This document shows, piece after piece, positions 5,780 to 6,472 of a stretch of 6,472 nt of DNA (position 1 is its first letter; every line of letters begins with the position of its first letter). Origin of the DNA: Chitinophagaceae bacterium. GTDB taxonomy: Bacteria > Bacteroidota > Bacteroidia > Chitinophagales > Chitinophagaceae. Below the pieces are notes generated by a model. It searched no databases. It had not been told where the DNA came from and worked only from the letters and a program-made list of their open reading frames with translations. A program made the position numbers and the translations under genes. The stretch lies in contig CANGEZ010000127.1 in assembly GCA_947452875.1 (NCBI GenBank), positions 1 to 6,472 of the forward strand. Direction: 5' to 3'.

Positions 5780-5797
5780 TAAATTTTCAATTATTTA

Positions 5798-6472
5798 TTA
5801 GTGACCTCCAGAAGTCTGTACTTCATCATAATTAAATCCTTGTTTTTTCAAGATGCCTTTTACAGCAACCGCGAAGAAAGTAAGATATCCAAAGCAAGCA
5901 GCAGCAACCCAATACGATTGTTGAATTCCAGTAACGTCTGCTAATTTACCCTGAATAGGAGGAATGATACCACCACCTAAAATCATCATAATTAAAAATG
6001 CTGAACCTTGTGTAGTATATTTTCCTAGCCCTGCAATAGACAATGTGAAAATACAAGGCCACATGATCGAACAACAAAGACCACCACTTAATAAAGCATA
6101 AGTTCCAACAGTTCCTGAAGTTTGTGTTCCGATAATCATAGCAACAATTCCTAGGAAACCAAATGTCATCAATGTTTTGGCTGGTTTATCACCACCATAG
6201 AAAAATGCTGCAATTTGTAAGCAAACACAAATAATGTAATAATACAATTCAGTCATGTTATAACCAGCAGTAGTATTTACACCGATAATAACACCAAATG
6301 CAACAAGTGGAACAATGACCTGTAATAACATTTTTGTGGATTTAGAAAGATTAAAAGCAGATACAGCACCCATCCATCTACCAATCATCAAACTTCCCCA
6401 ATACATAGAAATATAAGGAGCAGCTTCGGATGCTTGTTTGCCACCAAATTCAGCCTTCTTAAGTAATTCACC
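5798..6472 (-). CDS. FucP/GluP-type sugar:H+ symporter (MFS, FHS family), C-terminal half (partial)
   Basis: The frame is open to the window edge, so only the last 224 residues are present; the true start lies beyond 6472. The segment begins GELLKKAEFGGKQASE, a cytoplasmic-loop-like stretch, then runs through about seven hydrophobic helices. Family marks of the fucose/galactose/glucose:H+ symporters are YWGSLMIGRW, GGLCCSIMWPCIFTLSIAGLG, and TTQGSAFLIMMILGGGIIPPIQGKLAD, the last being very characteristic of FucP and GluP. The protein should sit in the inner membrane and import a hexose with a proton. The short C-terminal tail is polar and ends in SGGH. The downstream minus-strand gene encodes a ROK sugar kinase, supporting glucose or a related hexose as cargo, but a likely terminator and a 226-base gap separate the two. 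The exact sugar is not determinable from this half. Confidence 0.9.
   Translation of the reverse strand, partial: GELLKKAEFGGKQASEAAPYISMYWGSLMIGRWMGAVSAFNLSKSTKMLLQVIVPLVAFGVIIGVNTTAGYNMTELYYYIICVCLQIAAFFYGGDKPAKTLMTFGFLGIVAMIIGTQTSGTVGTYALLSGGLCCSIMWPCIFTLSIAGLGKYTTQGSAFLIMMILGGGIIPPIQGKLADVTGIQQSYWVAAACFGYLTFFAVAVKGILKKQGFNYDEVQTSGGH

Overview
This 6.5 kb, AT-rich window looks like chromosomal DNA of a Bacteroidota bacterium, probably near the Chitinophagales/Sphingobacteriales. The placement rests on a DUF2851-family gene, which as far as I know is essentially confined to this phylum. It is supported by start codons without Shine-Dalgarno sequences, by TAnnTTTG-like -7 boxes, and by AT-rich mosaic repeats of the CAAATTATC and ATTCGTGAATTCGTGGC types between genes. 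The order is inferred, not shown.

Left part (1-2566): the 3' end of a UbiA-type prenyltransferase gene is followed 11 bases later by a complete Maf nucleotide pyrophosphatase gene, probably in one transcript. A 115-base gap leads to a DUF2851 gene of unknown function. That gene runs tail-to-tail into an OsmC-like redox gene on the minus strand, and the two coding regions overlap by 86 bases.

Middle (2567-4617): from a divergent intergenic region the plus strand carries a secreted, probably outer-membrane beta-barrel protein of unknown function. Next comes lipA, lipoyl synthase, with both iron-sulfur cluster motifs intact. The gap between lipA and the next, convergent gene is filled with short degenerate CAAATTA-type direct repeats.

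Right part (4618-6472): two minus-strand genes probably act together in sugar use. One is the C-terminal half of a FucP/GluP-type (FHS family) sugar:H+ symporter; the other is a ROK-family sugar kinase lacking the usual zinc-binding cysteines. They are separated by a 226-base non-coding stretch that holds a long perfect inverted repeat (a likely terminator), a duplicated 20-base repeat, a small hairpin and a candidate promoter for the kinase.

No mobile element, CRISPR array, RNA gene or defence system is visible. Most of the window is housekeeping. The points most worth a second look are the antisense overlap of the DUF2851 and OsmC genes, the zinc-less ROK kinase, and the two repeat-rich intergenic regions.
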